Positions 60,685 to 64,000 of a stretch of DNA of 64,000 bases are shown here, in pieces. The stretch is from contig CAJNOL010000470.1 in the NCBI GenBank assembly GCA_905250125.1, positions 62,001-126,000 on the forward strand, in the 5' to 3' direction. A model generated the notes under the pieces. It saw only the letters and a program-made list of their open reading frames with translations. It ran no database searches and was not told the DNA's origin. Each line of letters starts with the position of its first letter. Positions within the stretch are counted from its first letter, which is position 1. Made by a program: the position numbers and the translations under genes. This DNA comes from Rotaria sordida (taxonomy: Eukaryota > Rotifera > Eurotatoria > Philodinida > Philodinidae).

Positions 60685-62981
60685 ATGAGGCCATCTATGA
60701 AACGTACAATAATTACATCGAAAACTACAGGTCGACGATATTTTTTAGTTCGATCATCTAATCGAGGACCTGCTCGACGATATTATGTATGCTCAAGACC
60801 AGATTGTGATTCACGTTTAACTCGTGAAGCTGATTTTTTTTGTCGAGTGTAAGTTTACAATAAAATAAATGATCTATATTAATATTAATTATTAGTCATT
60901 CACAAGTAAAAAATTCCGAAAATGAAGATATTGGTGATATATCAACAAAATCAGATAATGGTTTATAGAATTTAATTATTTTATAATTATATAGTTTATT
61001 GTTTTTAGTTGGTGAAGATGACTTAAATGATAATGGTGAAATAGTTGATGAAGATGGTTCAAATGATAATGGTGAAATGGTTGATGAAGGAACACCGATA
61101 CAGGTTGGAATACATTGAAACTCTTTTTTTTTTGTTTATTTTGAATATTTTGAAGATGAAACAAAGTACAACTTTGGATTCGATTGATGATCATGAACAA
61201 AATGGAAATGGAATTCATGGTACGTATGATGTTTTTTTTTTTTTCGGAAGTATGTTATGCAAAATTATATTTTTATTTATCAATTGAAAAGCTAAAAGAA
61301 TAGTATAATTATTGATACTAATCAGAAATACTATCTAGAAAAAAATTTCGAAATAGTTCAATCTATTTTCTATAAATAATAGAAAATAAACTTGTAATGT
61401 ATGAATATACTAGTATATCCTTACTTTGCTGATTTAACTAATCACGTGAGATTCTTATATATAATTACAGTATAACAAGACTGGCATATATTTTGAAAAT
61501 AGAATCTCAAGCAAAGAAAACTCTGACTTCTACTTAACTCGTACTTCTCAGTAGTGAAGTCTTGAGTTTTTCTTGTTTTGTTTCTTGTTTAGCACTTGTT
61601 GAAAATCATTCTATGCTTGATGATCTCGAGATTAAAATATTATCTTCATACTTGTGACTAATCTTTTCAATGTAGATATTGACTCGAGAAGTTTTTTAAT
61701 ATGTTTTGTATAGATTCAAACGTTGAATATGAATATAATGATGCCAGTAATGGTTTTAATACACTTTCATCTCGACAAAGAGCAAAGGTTAGTTTGTTTA
61801 TTTATTTACATGAAGAAAACAAAAAAAAATAAAGACTTGAATTCTTTTCGATTGTTTAGGCAAATCGTGAAATTCATGTCGATGAAACAACTGGTATACG
61901 TAGTTTTCGTGATAGTTCAGGTCGTCGTCGATATCTTTGTATGCGTGAATCATGTACAAATATGCTTAAACGTCAAGCTGACATTTTCTGTCGAACGTAA
62001 TAATTATTTTTTTGAAAATAATTCTAATATATTAAATTTAATAATAATTTACTTTTATAGACACTCAAACAATCGTATAGATGAAGATCAACATAACAAA
62101 AAAAAGAAAGGACATCATAAACGTTATTCAACTTCATCATTGTCTAATGAGACACAAAATCGTTTTCGTTCACCATTTTCAACTACAACTACAACATTAA
62201 CAAGTCAAACTAGTACAAATGAAGATCATTCAGAAGAATATGAATCACCAGAAAAAGTAAATTATGATTAACTATTGATTTTTTTTTTCTTCTTTGTTTT
62301 AACTTATTTTATTTTGATTATTAGCCACCAGAAGCTGCAAGAACAAGTCGAACAGTTCGAGATGCATCAGGAAAAATCCGGTTTGTTTGTTCGATTCCAT
62401 TATGTACTAGTCAAGTACCTCGAAAATCGCAAGCTTTATGTAGACGGTAGTTAAATTTTTATTATATTAATAAATTATTTCTAAGAACAATTATAGACAT
62501 CTACTTGAAGCTTCAGCACAAGAACTTGAAAAAAACACACTATCAACTACTACAAATGATACTATTAATCCTAATCACGGTAGGATCAAATTTTTATTTT
62601 TTTTGTTCATTGAAATAATGTTTCTTTTTTTTTTCTTTGAATAGAAGACAATAGTGTTCCTGAGATAGACGTGAATGTAAGTCAATGAAAAGAGTTAACA
62701 ATCTACAATTTTGCCGCTAGCAAAATCAAAAAATTATATTACTCAAAGATAGTTTGATTAATATTTCTTAGAAATCGATAATAGAAGCAAAAATGGTTAA
62801 TTCAATAACATTGATACTCAAAAAGAAAAGTAGTTCAAATTTCAGTAGATATATGAATATTTATTCTTTCGTTATAATTCAAAGAAATATTCGTACTATC
62901 ATCAAGTTACCATCATTTATCAAATTTGTGCATATATTTAAAGAATTACGAAGACTACAAAAAAGAAAGAAAGTTGATTGA
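60685..62981 (+). CDS. orphan protein with three tandem CCCH zinc-binding-like repeats
   Basis: Eleven exons (60685-60848, 60896-60960, 61009-61103, 61156-61219, 61714-61787, 61860-61996, 62061-62256, 62325-62446, 62497-62579, 62645-62676, 62772-62981) give 413 aa. Three segments share the exact spacing C-x4-C-x11-C-x2-H: C36/C41/C53/H56, C181/C186/C198/H201 and C287/C292/C304/H307. Each is preceded by a basic stretch ending in RY or RF and has R and A before the third Cys. In all three a phase-2 intron splits the codon just before the His. Linkers are acidic or Ser/Thr-rich. I do not know this family. The layout recalls the EsV-1-7 motif (C-x4-C-x16-C-x2-H) but is 5 residues shorter. A nucleic-acid or zinc-binding role is plausible only. 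The last exon is uncertain: reading through exon 10 gives a stop at 62688. Confidence 0.7.
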
Positions 62982-63171
62982 TTTTGAAACCAAAACAAAA
63001 CTCGACTTTGCAGCGAACCGAGTTGAACTCTGCTATCGATTATTTTTCTCTTTCTATTGAGAAAATCAGTTTCTCAATCTTGTTTTTATCTTTCTTTCAT
63101 TTCGTAGTTGAAAATAAAGTTATCTTTCTTTTCCGATGTATACAATCTGTGACCTTTATATTACTATGCAC
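62982..63171. other. spacer after the CCCH-repeat gene
   Basis: This short AT-rich stretch should contain the 3' end of the CCCH-repeat gene. I see no other feature. Confidence 0.5.
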
Positions 63172-63808
63172 TAGAGGTCGAGTTGAACCGAGTTTTTCTA
63201 GATCGAGTTCGGTTCGGTTCGGATGGGTTTTTCAAAAACCGGTTCAGTTCGGCTGCGGTTCAAGTGGAATAGTACTACTGCCATTTAATCAAGACTGGAC
63301 CAAAAATCAAAACTTAGTTTTCAGACGATCAAAATTATCACATGGAAGTTCATATTCGTGTCATTTAACACTGCTAAATACATTTGTAGATTAAATTATA
63401 TGTTAACATTGATATACGAGAATTAGTAGAAATATTCTACTGCTAATACTAATCTCATACCACTACGGACGATTATTCATCGCACTTTAGAAAAATAGAG
63501 AAAGTTATAAAAGAAAAATCAAAGAATTATATCACATAAAAGTGACCTGTTACCATAAACACAATTTGTCTACCTAAAACTAAGAAAAAAAGTAGACAGC
63601 AATAGATAGATATTAAATTAAGCATGTGAAACAATCAATAAATGCTCGTTTTTATCTTTCTTAACGGCATTATACTGCTCTAAATCAATGATAGTTTAGT
63701 TACTTTTTTGTCATTGGACATTAAACCGTGTTCAACTTTTTTTGTTTCAAAATGACTTCAGATCCGGTTCGGTTCGACTTCAGTTCGTTTTCGACCTCTG
63801 ATTATGCA
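63165..63808. mobile_element. terminal-inverted-repeat element, about 630 bp, non-coding
   Basis: The ends are AGAGGTCGA at about 63173 and its complement TCGACCTCT at about 63791-63799. Inside each end are runs of GGTTCGGTTCGG and CGAACCGAACC type. The word TATGCA flanks both sides (63165-63170 and 63803-63808) and could be a 6-bp target duplication, although a few bases lie between it and the repeats. There is no transposase frame, so it is probably a non-autonomous DNA transposon. Confidence 0.55.
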
Positions 63809-64000
63809 TCGTAGTCTGATATCAATAAGGAAAAGCTTGTGCGACACGTAATTTCTTATTCTGTTAAGCTTTTTCGTGCTCTCGTATAGAATTTTTAAAT
63901 GAAGAAAACATTGAAAATGCTTTTTGTATCTACAAAAGCAGAAAACTATCGGTTTTACGCTTATTTAGACTATAAAATAAAGATAAGCATAGATTTGGGC
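63809..64000. other. right-edge sequence, nothing seen
   Basis: This is AT-rich sequence up to the window end without a recognisable gene or repeat. Confidence 0.5.

Noticed and set aside
62978..63394. 138-aa frame after the CCCH gene
   Set aside because: It crosses the border of the inverted-repeat element at about 63172, and its Arg/Gly/Ser-rich end is produced by CGGTTCGG runs.
1..64000. CRISPR arrays, prokaryotic operons, phage or viral genes
   Set aside because: Spliced animal genes throughout; the only tandem array (56226-56690) lacks unique spacers, and no viral gene is recognisable.

Overview
The window is AT-rich eukaryotic nuclear DNA from an animal. Genes are split by many short GT-AG introns with T-rich 3' ends, a few introns run to 1-2.6 kb, and A/T homopolymers and TA microsatellites are common. 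Typical animal genes are present: MTOR, glycogen synthase, MFSD1, TMEM192, TIMM50, PTCD2, importin alpha-3/4, and an Ig/FN3 receptor. Nine of the 13 protein genes whose start lies in the window have a canonical 3' splice site 0-20 nt before the ATG, and several same-strand neighbours are only 73-226 nt apart. This suggests spliced-leader trans-splicing and operons. A small protostome, most likely a bdelloid rotifer (Rotaria/Adineta type), fits best; the taxon is inferred, not proven.

Layout. 1-5979 is a minus-strand series read MFSD1 -> TIMM50 -> ZFYVE26-like N-terminus (running off the left edge), with gaps of 212 and 117 nt. Diverging from it at 6361 is an intronless FCP1-like phosphatase gene, followed 73 nt later by TMEM192 (7187-9759). 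After about 3.2 kb without a gene comes a 16-exon adhesion receptor with five Ig domains and one FN3 domain (12931-18365). 18366-23441 is a gene-poor stretch holding an intron-containing tRNA-Ile(UAU), a foldback element and a decayed LINE. Then come glycogen synthase (23442-28659), a PTCD2-like gene with an unusual Arg/Asn/Gly-rich tail (29806-34311) and, 226 nt later, a complete MTOR (34538-47310). An LC8-type dynein light chain with a long N-terminal extension converges on MTOR (47760-48524). A 5 kb spacer with a mariner-like MITE precedes importin alpha-3/4 (53613-58374). At the right end, an orphan single-pass membrane protein gene (59981-60481, minus) diverges from an orphan gene with three CCCH zinc-binding-like repeats (60685-62981, plus).

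Most multi-exon models were joined by hand. The open frame runs across every junction, and each complete model has a total length divisible by three. MFSD1, TMEM192 and MTOR are lysosome-associated in other animals, glycogen synthase and MTOR both belong to nutrient metabolism, and TIMM50 and PTCD2 are mitochondrial. I see no evidence that this clustering is more than chance.

Non-coding DNA carries many foldback elements (MITE-like inverted repeats), mostly inside long introns, plus a tandem repeat of about 155 bp in the importin intron. The most novel items are the CCCH-repeat gene with an intron at the identical codon in each repeat, the splice acceptors at start codons together with close gene spacing, and the lineage-specific extensions on the LC8 and PTCD2 proteins.
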